DNA of 64,000 nt from Cordylochernes scorpioides. Taxonomy: Eukaryota; Arthropoda; Arachnida; Pseudoscorpiones; Chernetidae. Numbering within the stretch: position 1 is the stretch's first letter; each line of letters begins with the position of its first letter. Below, piece by piece: positions 34,172 to 44,653 of this stretch. The stretch is from the NCBI GenBank assembly GCA_030710605.1, contig CP092871.1:73623171-73687170 (forward strand), written 5' to 3'. Under the pieces are notes generated by a model. The model was not told where the DNA came from. It searched no databases and saw nothing but the letters and a program-made list of their open reading frames with translations. Both the position numbers and the translations under genes were made by a program.

Positions 34172-36283
34172 AAAATCATCGAGGAAGTTGAGGATAAATG
34201 GGAGGAGTGCAATTATCTCCCTCATCGCCCAGTGCTCAAGGATAGTCACACCACTCCTATTCGTCCAGTATTCGACGCAAGTTGCAAGAAAAAGGGGGTC
34301 CCATCATTAAATCAATGTCTGGAAAAAGGAGACAACCTGATTGAGCTCATTCCTGATTTGCTCTTGCGGTTTAGACTAGGAAGGTATGGCATCATTGCAG
34401 ACATACGAAAAGCTTTTCTCCAGATTCAGGTTCGAGAAGAAGATCGTGAATTCCTTCGGTTCCTTTGGTGGAAAAAGGACCAGAAGACACTAAAATTTTA
34501 CAGGCATTGCCGAGTAGTCTTTGGCCTTACCTCAAGTCCTTTTCTGCTAGCTGCAACCATTAAGTATCATTTGAGCCTGCCGCAGTTTCAAGATAATAGG
34601 TGCGCAGAACTTCTTGCCCGAAGTTTTTACGTCGACAACTGCATTCTTAGTTTGTCATCTACACATGATGTCAAAAAATTTATCAAGGAATCCTCCGACA
34701 TCATGATGCAAGCCAAATTTGAGTTACGAGACTGGATGTGGAATGAACCTGGAATCACAGAACAAGATCCAGTCTCTATTTTGGGTATGAAATGGCACCT
34801 TCAGACTGACACTATTGCCATTAATGTGCAGTCATTGAAAAATATAGATGAAGAAAAATCAATCACAAAGAGAAGTATCTTGTCAGCCTGCCATCGCATT
34901 TTTGATCCGATTCAATTTACCTGTCCAGCTACAATCAAGATTAAGAAGATGGTTCAAGATGCTTGGAAGGAGAATAAATCATGGGATGAACCGCTGAACG
35001 AAGACAGACGGGTCGAGTTCATAAAATGGAGGAAGCAAGCTTTAGAATTGGATCAGATCAAGATACCTCGATGGATCTTACCTATCAAAGGAAGAACAAC
35101 ATTGCACGTGTTTTGTGACGCTTCAGCTATAGCGTACGCAACGGTGATCTTCATGCGAATAGAGAATGCGTCAGTCATAGTTGTGCGATTCGTTGAAGCA
35201 AGAAATCGACTGGCAACTATTAAGAGGATCACGATTCCACGACTGGAACTATTAGCCTGTTTGATTGGAGCACGACTGTTGGTGCATGTTCTGGAAAATT
35301 TAGAAGAAAGTCCGGAGAAGATTCAATGTTGGACAGACTCCAGTCCTGCCCTATACTGGATACAACAACAAGTGAATTGGGCTCAGTTCGTTTCCAACCG
35401 TGTCAAGGAGATCACAACACTTACGAAGAATGAAGATTGGAACCATGTCGCAGGGGAACACAATCCAGCAGATCTTCCATCCCGTGGTGAATCCCCATCG
35501 AAATTCATAAAATCCGGATGGTGGGAGGGATCAAAATGGCTTCAGGAAAAGAAAGAAGACTGGCCAGTATCAAAAGTACAGTATGATCTGGAAGCCATTG
35601 AGGAAGAGAGGAGAAAGACTGTGGTGGCTGGATTTGTAGCCAAAAAGCCCGAGGAGAATCCATGGTATCTGAATCTATACGAGGGAAAACGTGAAGTGAC
35701 TCTAACACAAATACTGAGAGTAATCGCGTGGATGCTACGTTTCAAGCCCTCTGAATACAAAGGAGATGTCATCTCACAAGAGGAGCTAGACAGTGCTGAA
35801 AAGTCCCTAGTTAAGATAATACAGAGTGAATCGATCGGTGAGGAAGATCCCAAGATGAAGCAGCTACACGCGTTCCAAGATAAAGAAGGATTATGGAGAG
35901 TGAAAACGAGGATAGTGAATCGAAATGACGATGAACTGTTCCGATTGCCAATTTTGATCCCAACGAATCATCCGGTCACAGAGCTAATTGTGAAATCAGT
36001 CCACGATAAAATGTACCACTGTGGAGCCCAGACGCTGCGATCAGTACTAAGAGAGAAGTTCTGGATTCCAAAAGCTCGACAACTAGTTCGTCATGTAATT
36101 CATAAATGTCCTCGCTGTCGACGATTTGAAACCAAGCGAGTCGACGTACCAGAGGCATCGTTGCCTCAACATCGCGTACGAGATGTTGTGGTTTTTGAGG
36201 TGACAGGAATTGACCTCGGAGGACCTTTATATCTGGAAGATGGACAGAAGGTTTGGTTCGTCATCTTCACCTGTGGCGTATAA
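34172..36283 (+). pseudogene. BEL/Pao reverse transcriptase, RNase H and integrase N-terminus
   Basis: Same frame as the preceding part. RT begins right after the stop (NYLPHRPVLKD, PIRPVFDAS) and continues through IIADIRKAFLQIQV to the catalytic box FYVDNCILS (YVDD-like, with N for the last D as in many BEL/Pao). RNase H/Peptidase_A17 follows (LHVFCDASAIAYATVIF, QCWTDSSPALYWI, EHNPADLPSRG). The integrase H2C2 zinc finger is HDKMYHCGAQTLRS..CPRCRRFE. The integrase core starts with VTGIDLGGPLY, which holds the first catalytic Asp. A TAA at 36281-36283 interrupts just after it. Confidence 0.93.
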
Positions 36284-37198
36284 CGTGCGGTCCACCTCGA
36301 ACTGGTAACTTCCTTATCGACGGAAGCATTGGTGGGAGCAGTAGAGAGGTTCGTAGCAAGACGAGGTTGCCCTGCAGTCATCTACTCAGATAACGGGACG
36401 AATCTAGTTGGACTCCGGAACGAGCTTTATCGAGTTAATTTTGGAGTGAAATGGAAGCTAAATCCTCCAGCAGCACCGTGGTGGGGAGGTTGGATCGAGA
36501 GAATTGTTGGACTCACCAAAAAACTGCTTCGAAGATTGCTGGGAAAACGTGTTGTCAACTACGAAGAAATGGTGACGATCCTCGAAAACTGTGAACGAGT
36601 TATCAACGCGCGACCACTCACCTACATTGCTGAGGACAATGATGATCTTGTGCCATTAACCCCAGAGATGTTTCTTCGAGAACCAAGAGCTGAAGGAGAG
36701 ATTGATCTAAATGAATTCAGGTGTAACTTTGGGAAGAGCTATGAGAAACGCAAACGACTCCTGAAGGAATTCCGTAAGAGGTTCAGAAGCGAGTACCTAG
36801 GATTGTTGGTGCATCACGACAATCGCAAGAAACAACGACAGTTAAAAGTTGGAGATATCGTCCTTGTGGAGGTTGAAAACAGGAAGCAAATAAACTGGCC
36901 TATGGGAAGGATTACGAAGGTGTTTCCTGGAACTGACAATGTGCGAAGACTTGTGGAAGTTAAGACTAAGTCTGGATTCATGAAGCGTGCAGTGCAACGA
37001 TTGTTCCCACATGAAGTACCATCTGAGGACGTAGAGCAAGGCGACGGGGAGCTTAAGCCAGCGGAGGATGAGATCGTCAGGGAGAAAACATCCGGTGTGG
37101 AGTCCACGTCAGCGCAAGAGAAAACTACTCCAGTAAAAGTAGGGAAAGTTTACACGCGTTCTGGAAGAGAAGTCAAGTTACCGATTAGGTTTAATTGA
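36284..37198 (+). pseudogene. BEL/Pao integrase core and C-terminal domain
   Basis: Same frame again. STEALVGAVERFVARRGCP and YSDNGTNLVG (second catalytic Asp) are followed by PAAPWWGGWIERIV (catalytic Glu) and the DUF5641-type C-terminal domain (KQRQLKVGDIVLVEV, WPMGRITKVFPG). It ends at a TGA 118 bases before the 3' LTR. Integrase inserts the cDNA and produces the 5-bp TSD seen here. Confidence 0.93.
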
Positions 37199-37316
37199 AG
37201 TTGAGAGAAAATTTAATCATAAAACATTCTGTTAGATTTGATATAATTCCTTCTTTGTTTTTTTTTTTAATTAGTATTGACCTTATAGCAAAGTTCAAAA
37301 GGTCAAGGTGGGAGAG

Positions 37317-37793
37317 TGATGCGAAAATAGGTACTTTTTTGGACCAACCGAACAGTGGCAACACGGCCGGCTGCCGGCCCCCGCGCATGCGCGAGCAAGA
37401 ACAAAAATAATTAGCCCTAAAAGTTCCGGTAAACAAAGGCTGCTTTCGACCTAACGTTTGGTTTTGACGGGCCAGAAAAGGAACTATCCCTTCATAAATT
37501 TTAATAATTGCTTTTTGAATAACATTTGTATTGGTATTAATTTGTGTGATTTTTTTAAATAAATATTTCTTTCAATAAGTATTAATTCTTCATCACTGTT
37601 TACTAACTTAGGCCTCGTAATCCAACGTTGTGACACTTCTACTGATCCCTGCAACAAAGGTATTGATTTACCAATTTATAATTTTCAAATCAGTTTCCAG
37701 CATTACTGTAAAGCTAGGAACGTTTATTTCAGGTTAAGCCATCGGGACCTTGTATTGTCTTTCTTTTTTTTCAAATCTAAGACAAAGACAACA
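37317..37793 (+). repeat. BEL/Pao 3' LTR
   Basis: Preceded by the purine run AAGGTCAAGGTGGGAGAG, the likely polypurine tract. It differs from the 5' LTR at about seven positions, including two T-run length changes. Confidence 0.95.
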
Positions 37794-37798
37794 AATAT

Positions 37799-38800
37799 TC
37801 TTTTTAATTATTTCTAGGAATATTCATATCAAATATAGTCATATAGATTTATTTTAGTGATAAAAGTTACATTATCTTTCAAAATATTTGTGTATAAAGC
37901 TTTATTTTAGTATTTAATTATTTGTTATTAGTTATATTTCAATCTATAGATTGTGCTATATTTATTAACTTAAAATATTTGAAAAACAACTATGTACATT
38001 ATAGCTAATATACATTTTGGTTTTATCGTATAAGGACATTTTTATTTCATTTTATTGACACAATATTTTAATTTAAAACATAAGAAAATATTTTTTGTGT
38101 GTATTCATAAAGGTTTTACATTTTTAAAAATTCTAAGTTCAACAAAATTTCAAAACTTAATAACAATATTTGAAGTTTTATATAAACATATCAAGGTAAA
38201 TTATTGTGTGTGGTTTTTAAAATATCTAAAACAACATTTTATATTAAATAACACAATTTCTGAAATTTAATTAAAATTTTTATTGAAACTTTCTTATTTT
38301 GTAACGTTACTTAATGAAACTCGTTTACAGTACATTAATTTTAATGCTATGTTATCTTATAAGTCAATATATACTTTATTATAAATAAAGTTAAATGTTT
38401 TTGAGCTAAATATAAGCGGAATTTTCTGAAAAATAAAATGGATATAAAAAGTTTAAAATGATATGGTTTCAATATGCAAAATTTAATTTAAATATATTGC
38501 TAGTTAATTTCAGAATATCGTTATAAATTTATACTTTTATTTAAAGAGAGACACTTTTGAATCCAATATAAATATTTTAATATTTCCATAAATATAAACT
38601 TTCTAAAAGTAAATCCGCGATATTCATTTAACATAGAATTTCGATGGTTGATCGTTTCGAGACAAAGAAACACTCCATGCTGATTGGCTAATGAAGTTTA
38701 CGCTGATTGGAATGGCTTATTAAGTTTACCTGCCAATTAACAACCATTCATAATTAGAATAAAATGGACATATAAACCTAAATATGAATATTAAAACCAA
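37799..38800. other. No gene recognised
   Basis: AT-rich DNA. Two short related segments at about 38680 and 38708 (GCTGATTGG..AAGTTTACC/G) form a small local duplication. Confidence 0.5.
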
Positions 38801-38942
38801 TACACTGCGTGACGTTGAAAATGGAACACCAAAATAGAGGGGCCAGAAAGTGATTAAACTTGGCAAACAGAGGTAGGAACGAACAATAAGTGATCTTTAT
38901 TTCTAAATGATAGTCATAATACAGAACGAGAACGGCATCAGC

Positions 38943-39407
38943 TCAGTAGAAAGTAGGACCACCGCGGACGGCGACAGCAACATGTCTAGGTAGATAGTCA
39001 ATCAGACTACGGTTGGCGTCCTGAAGGATGGCTCTCCATTCCCTTTCAACCATTTGCCACAGTTCGTCTTCTGAACGCGGCTGTGGCAAGGCATGCAACT
39101 GGCGTCCAATAATGTCCCAGACGTGCTCGATCGGTGAGAGGTAAGGAGAGTACAGCGGCCAGGGAAGCATATGTACATCTTTCAGAGCTTGTTGGCTAAT
39201 GAGAGCAGTGTGCGGTCGGGCCTTATCCTGCTGATAAAGGGCATTGGACACCCCCTGAAGGTAGGGGTGTGTCTCCGGCCTCAGCACATCATCAACGTGT
39301 CGTTGAGCCGTCATATTGTCCTGAATACGAACTAAAGGTGACATGGTATCATACGCGATCGCGCTCCAAACCATGATTCTGCGTTGTCGCGCGGTGGGGC
39401 GTTCCAC
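38943..39407 (-). pseudogene. Tc1 transposase, C-terminal catalytic part
   Basis: 154 codons: RRIMVWSAIAYD, then QQDKARPHTA (second catalytic Asp) and LYSPYLSPIEHVWD (catalytic Glu), about 34 residues apart as in DD34E Tc1 transposases. The first catalytic site lies upstream in another frame at about 39450-39480. There the usual FSDESRF motif reads FSGESRF, so the first Asp is lost. Inactive. Confidence 0.88.
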
Positions 39408-39612
39408 AAATGCTGCCGGATTGAACCTTTCTCCACGTCGACCCCAGGCGCGTAACGGCGACTCTCACCGAACAAACAGAAGCGTGACTCGCCTGAGAAC
39501 ACGACCTTGAGTCATTCTGTCATCCACATAAATCTAGCCCGGCACTATTCTTGCGTCTATTCAGTAGTAGATTTCTTACCGGACGACATGAATGCAAGCT
39601 TATAACAACCAA

Positions 39613-39879
39613 TCAACGGGAAATGGTTCTGGTCGAGATGGAATGATCTAGAGTGTCTTGCACATTTTGCAGAATGGAGGTACAAGTGGCATGTGGGTCC
39701 GCCACTTCTTTTAGAAGGTTATACCGATCCACGCGTGCTGACGTCACACTGGCTGCACCGGCATTCCTATGAATTGACTCATTTCTTTTGCCAACCATCT
39801 TCTCAACAGTCGATGCACCCAGGTGTGTGTCAGCTGCGATTTGACATATGGACCAACCTGACCTTTTCAGTCCATTCAC
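39613..39879 (-). pseudogene. Tc1 transposase, N-terminal helix-turn-helix part
   Basis: 88 codons: LKRSGWSICQIAADTHLGASTVEKM is the first helix-turn-helix (paired-like DNA-binding) segment. A second follows (SVTSARVDRYNLLKEVADPHATCTSILQNV). The frame is lost before the catalytic domain. Confidence 0.8.
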
Positions 39880-40057
39880 ATACCTCTCGTAAAAGCATCT
39901 GTCTAAAAGATATTTGATACACAGTGACCTTCATTGAAGACATACTAAATAGCTAAGTGTGAACAACCTCTGTCTCTTAAAAAAAAAAAAAAGACAACCG
40001 GCGGTAGTAGATTTTTCCACTTCCTAAAAAATTGTCTATGAGTGAATGGGAAATTGC

Positions 40058-40069
40058 ATTTAATTCTAT
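40058..40069. repeat. 12-bp target-site duplication, left copy
   Basis: ATTTAATTCTAT, repeated exactly at 42360-42371 across the whole tandem array. Confidence 0.85.
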
Positions 40070-40376
40070 AAAGCAATAACGCGCCATCTATACATATAAA
40101 ATAAAAGGATTTAAAAGCGCGAATGTTTCTTTTATACATAAAACGAACTTCTACTGTCCTTACTGCGATGAAAAAATATATTGGGAGGGCTTGGCTCATC
40201 AGTGGTGAACCCTCCCAGCGGTTTCGCCAATTTAATCCACCAGACCGCTTCTCAGAGCTCTAATACTGTATTGGATCATTCTGCTTTTATATGCTACACT
40301 GAAGGATGGAATCTTAGAAATGGTTTTCAAGTAAACTATGGACATAAGCTTATAGGAGAGTAGAATTACATTCAAA

Positions 40377-42359
40377 GTGGGAGGGTTCACCACTGATGAG
40401 CCAAGCCCTCCCAATATATTTTTTCATCGCAGTAAGGACAGTAGAAGTTCGTTTTATGTATAAAAGAAACATTCGCGCTTTTAAATCCTTTTATTTTATA
40501 TGTATAGATGGCGCGTTATTGCTTTGTGTTAATCTATTCCTAATGGCCTTGTCTTTATAGTTTGCTGAAGAGCATTCCTCGAAGCAAATATTTGAATGTA
40601 ATTCTACTGTCCTATAAGCTTATGTCCATAGTTTACTTGAAAACCATTTCTAAGATTCCATCCTTCAGTGTAGCATATAAAAGCAGAATGATCCAATACA
40701 GTATTAGAGCTCTGAGAAGCGGTCTGGTGGATTAAATTGGCGAAACCGCTGGGAGGGTTCACCACTGATGAGCCAAGCCCTCCCAATATATTTTTTCATC
40801 GCAGTAAGGACAGTAGAAGTTCGTTTTATGTATAAAAGAAACATTCGCGCTTTTAAATCCTTTTATTTTATATGTATAGATGGCGCGTTATTGCTTTGTG
40901 TTAATCTATTCCTAATGGCCTTGTCTTTATAGTTTGCTGAAGAGCATTCCTCGAAGCAAATATTTGAATGTAATTCTACTGTCCTATAAGCTTATGTCCA
41001 TAGTTTCCTTGAAAACCATTTCTAAGATTCCATCCTTCAGTGTAGCATATAAAAGAAGAATGATCCAATACAGTATTAGAGCTCTGAGAAGCGGTCTGGT
41101 GGATTAAATTGGCGAAACCGCTGGGAGGGTTCACCACTGATGAGCCAAGCCCTCCCAATATATTTTTTCATCGCAGTAAGGACAGTAGAAGTTCGTTTTA
41201 TGTATAAAAGAAACATTCGCGCTTTTAAATCCTTTTATTTTATATGTATAGATGGCGCGTTATTGCTTTGTGTTAATCTATTCCTAATGGCCTTGTCTTT
41301 ATAGTTTGCTGAAGAGCATTCCTCGAAGCAAATATTTGAATGTAATTCTACTGTCCTATAAGCTTATGTCCATAGTTTACTTGAAAACCATTTCTAAGAT
41401 TCCATCCTTCAGTGTAGCATATAAAAGCAGAATGATCCAATACAGTATTAGAGCTCTGAGAAGCGGTCTGGTGGATTAAATTGGCGAAACCGCTGGGAGG
41501 GTTCACCACTGATGAGCCAAGCCCTCCCAATATATTTTTTCATCGCAGTAAGGACAGTAGAAGTTCGTTTTATGTATAAAAGAAACATTCGCGCTTTTAA
41601 ATCCTTTTATTTTATATGTATAGATGGCGCGTTATTGCTTTGTGTTAATCTATTCCTAATGGCCTTGTCTTTATAGTTTGCTGAAGAGCATTCCTCGAAG
41701 CAAATATTTGAATGTAATTCTACTGTCCTATAAGCTTATGTCCATAGTTTCCTTGAAAACCATTTCTAAGATTCCATCCTTCAGTGTAGCATATAAAAGA
41801 AGAATGATCCAATACAGTATTAGAGCTCTGAGAAGCGGTCTGGTGGATTAAATTGGCGAAACCGCTGGGAGGGTTCACCACTGATGAGCCAAGCCCTCCC
41901 AATATATTTTTTCATCGCAGTAAGGACAGTAGAAGTTCGTTTTATGTATAAAAGAAACATTCGCGCTTTTAAATCCTTTTATTTTATATGTATAGATGGC
42001 GCGTTATTGCTTTGTGTTAATCTATTCCTAATGGCCTTGTCTTTATAGTTTGCTGAAGAGCATTCCTCGAAGCAAATATTTGAATGTAATTCTACTGTCC
42101 TATAAGCTTATGTCCATAGTTTACTTGAAAACCATTTCTAAGATTCCATCCTTCAGTGTAGCATATAAAAGCAGAATGATCCAATACAGTATTAGAGCTC
42201 TGAGAAGCGGTCTGGTGGATTAAATTGGCGAAACCGCTGGGAGGGTTCACCACTGATGAGCCAAGCCCTCCCAATATATTTTTTCATCGCAGTAAGGACA
42301 GTAGAAGTTCGTTTTATGTATAAAAGAAACATTCGCGCTTTTAAATCCTTTTATTTTAT
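40377..42359 (+). repeat. 372-bp tandem repeat with 744-bp higher-order period
   Basis: Anchor GGGAGGGTTCACC recurs every 372 bp. Units alternate between two variants. One has AGTTTACTTGAAAACC and AAAGCAGAATGATCC (about 40640, 41380, 42120). The other has AGTTTCCTTGAAAACC and AAAGAAGAATGATCC (about 41010, 41750). So the effective unit is a 744-bp dimer in the order A-B-A-B-A. Apart from those sites the units look almost identical, so the array is young or homogenised. Confidence 0.95.
40732..40782 (+). ncRNA. Permuted hammerhead-like core (one example of five)
   Basis: The order is UUGGC-GAA-ACC-(8 nt)-GGU-UC-ACCA-CUGAUGA-GCCAA. ACC/GGU would be stem III, UC the cleavage site, and GCCAA pairs with UUGGC as stem II (locally, or with the next unit across ~320 nt). 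No stem I can form from the ACCA between UC and CUGAUGA, so this is not a canonical hammerhead. It repeats every 372 bp at about 41104, 41476, 41848 and 42220. Confidence 0.4.
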
Positions 42360-42371
42360 ATTTAATTCTAT

Positions 42372-44405
42372 GTAAATAAGCGATACGAAAAGGCTATTGT
42401 CGAAACCTAACCTTGTTTTATGGTCAAAATAAATTAAACCTACCATTTATGACAACGGAATTGTTTTAATTAAAATATATTTTAGAGATATTGAACGTTT
42501 TACCTATAAATATATTGCAAAAAATAAAATCTATTTCTACTCTCAAATTATGATGTTACAGGAAAAGGTAATTATCAGTAAAAAAAAAAAATTTCAATCA
42601 AACATAGTTTTTTATATAAAATATTAACTAAAAATAGAGATGATTTTAAATAAAACGAAAAACAAATTGAAAATATTAAAGCGTTTAGATAAACTTTCCA
42701 GACGAGAATTGTACGAATTAAAAAAAACAGCAGAAGAACGTAACATGACACCGGGTAAGCTCCTATTACAAAGTAGCGCTCAAGTTCACGAACACAGAAT
42801 AAACTTTCGCTTTTTTTTTCCTAGGATATTTTTCTCTGATGTAAAAATAACTTTTCAACTAATTTCAGCAAGCAATTAAAATCGAGTTTCTAATATCATT
42901 TAATATATTTTTTATAATAGTTTTTTTAATAAAAATATTATTAATTGTGTAAAAGGCACAGGATTCTGCAATAAATTTCCTAAAGGTCTTAGGTTACAAT
43001 TAATGGTCAAATGTTGCATTTTTTTACTATCGTCTGATTAATAATAAAGAAGAAAGCGATCACGTGACTCGTTCCATTAATTTTACAAATTTTCCCGCGT
43101 TTTTTTATTAGCTTTTCACTCACTTATGATCTATAATTATATTTGCTTAATATCTTTACCAATAATCGACTCTTTAAATATATTTATGATGCTTAAAAGT
43201 CTCATGAACTATTTTTGACAGAAATTAAGTTATACAACTTTTGAAATATATGTAAATTTCACTCTGGAATTTACAAAAAATACAAATATCATTGAAATAA
43301 TACAAAGATAATATATAATAGAATAATATTAATTTTTTTCATACTATAATAAAAAAGTGTACTGTATGTAATTAACTATAATATATAACTATATATAATT
43401 AACTAAGTACACTATACTGTAATTTACTATATTAATTATTACATTTTAAATGGATAAAAAGATTCCTAATTTCTTAATAGATACCACATTCTGTGTCTGG
43501 CCAAAAGACCGAGAAGCAATTTGCTTAATAGATAGTGGTGTATTTCTATATTTAAATATTCCACGGTCAAAAATAATTAAATCATAGAAATTAATCGCCT
43601 TTTATATATTTTAATTATTTTTATGTAATAGTCTTCGAATTAAAAAAAAAAAAAACATTCCGTATTTTCTGTTAGTATTTGCGCCTTTTATTCTCTTGAT
43701 ATTATTTAATGAAGATGAAATAATTTTTATATACTCTTTGTCAGTAGAAATAAATATCCTTTTAATAATAGATTTACGCTATAATTTCTTTTTGCTTTGT
43801 TTATAGGATATCTATCATTCTATCAGAACTTTACTAAAAGCTTCAATCAATGCACAGGAAGGTATAATTCGCCCGATTTCTTCTATGGAATGATCAGATT
43901 TGCATAATGTGTAGAATAGTTTCCGGTGAAAATATCAAAAAAATCCAAACTATTCTCCTCTAAATCGTGGTTTAGAGATAAACTTATATGCAAATATTCT
44001 TAGAACGAGTTTCTATAAAATATTTGTAGTGCCTTCAAAAGGGAAATTGTTTAAGGTTTTGCATATACCTACTCGAATAGAGTGTTTAATTATAATATAA
44101 CTAACATTTAGGACTATATATACATATACCTTATGTTCATATTCTGTCCACTTTTAAATATCTATCTTACAATATTATGGTAATATGCAAAATTTATATC
44201 ACAAAATTGATTAAGCTTCCATTTCAACGCAATGTTAATACCACTGATCAATTGGAAAATATCAACCTTTTCTGTTTTCTAAGGAAGACACTCTTAGGTA
44301 AATATTATTTTGCTATATATTATATTTATAATTGTGTAATTTTTACATGAAAGTGACAATTTAATTTTTATTAATCATATCATTGTTAAGAGATGTAAAA
44401 TTTGC
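42372..44405. other. No gene recognised
   Basis: AT-rich DNA, densely stopped. An open frame at 42640-42879 starts with a Lys/Leu-rich run resembling a short helical peptide, but nothing supports expression. Confidence 0.5.
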
Positions 44406-44410
44406 ATAGT
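44406..44410. repeat. Target-site duplication of copia element, left copy
   Basis: ATAGT, repeated at 47550-47554. Confidence 0.85.
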
Positions 44411-44626
44411 TGTTGTATTCCAATTGATTACACACAGCGCTCAACGTTAATTATACTTTAATTAACTATAAGGTAAAGGGATTATATATATAGTAAATGG
44501 TAAACATGAAGAGAAAGAAAAACAAGTCAGCGATGGCGAGACGCCGCTTGCAGAGGTTACATCACCAGCAGGAAGTGAGTCAGCTCCAGTGTTGCCGAAG
44601 CCAAACGTCGCTGCCACGATCCAACA
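44411..44626 (-). repeat. Copia LTR, left copy
   Basis: 216 bp. By eye it is identical to 47334-47549. Confidence 0.92.
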
Positions 44627-44653
44627 AACTCCTCCCTCGAAGTGATCCCTTCT

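Larger units (their letters stand above)
31363..37793 (+). mobile_element. BEL/Pao LTR retrotransposon, full length, two nonsense mutations
   Basis: 477-bp LTRs (31363-31839 and 37317-37793) begin TGATGCG, end GACAACA and differ at about seven sites. The 5-bp TSD AATAT is at 31358-31362 and 37794-37798. One frame from 31925 to 37198 encodes gag, protease, reverse transcriptase, RNase H and integrase in BEL/Pao order, interrupted by in-frame stops at 34169-34171 and 36281-36283. Few LTR differences and only point defects point to a recent insertion. Confidence 0.95.
38803..40045 (-). mobile_element. Tc1-type DNA transposon relic
   Basis: The left end ACACTGCGTGACGTTGAAAATGG resembles a Tc1 inverted end. 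The transposase lies on the minus strand. The right flank (39905-40045) carries the right half of the MITE family (GTGACCTTCATTGAAGACATAC, CTTCCTAAAAAATTGTCTATGAGTGA) rather than a matching inverted end. So this is either a chimera or two elements side by side. Confidence 0.7.
40070..42359 (+). mobile_element. Retrozyme-like insertion: inverted unit plus 372-bp tandem array
   Basis: The first 307 bp (40070-40376) are an inverted partial unit. Bases 40377-42359 are about 5.3 head-to-tail units of exactly 372 bp. Perfect 12-bp TSDs flank the whole, so it entered as one insertion (possibly expanded later). Each unit holds TTGGCGAAACC, GGGAGGGTTCACCACTGATGAGCCAA and TATAGATGGCGCG. The 60-codon frames it contains are by-products of the repeat. 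The size and tandem layout fit animal retrozymes (non-coding, hammerhead-bearing, amplified through circular RNA). Confidence 0.8.

Noticed and set aside
40232-42274. Series of identical 60-codon minus-strand open frames (MGGLGSSVVNPPSGFANLI...)
   Set aside because: They recur with the 372-bp repeat and end at repeat features; they overlap the hammerhead-like boxes and have no protein family signature. By-product of the repeat.
40377-42359. CRISPR-like array
   Set aside because: The 372-bp units are contiguous with no unique spacers, and the context is a eukaryotic repeat with a target duplication.
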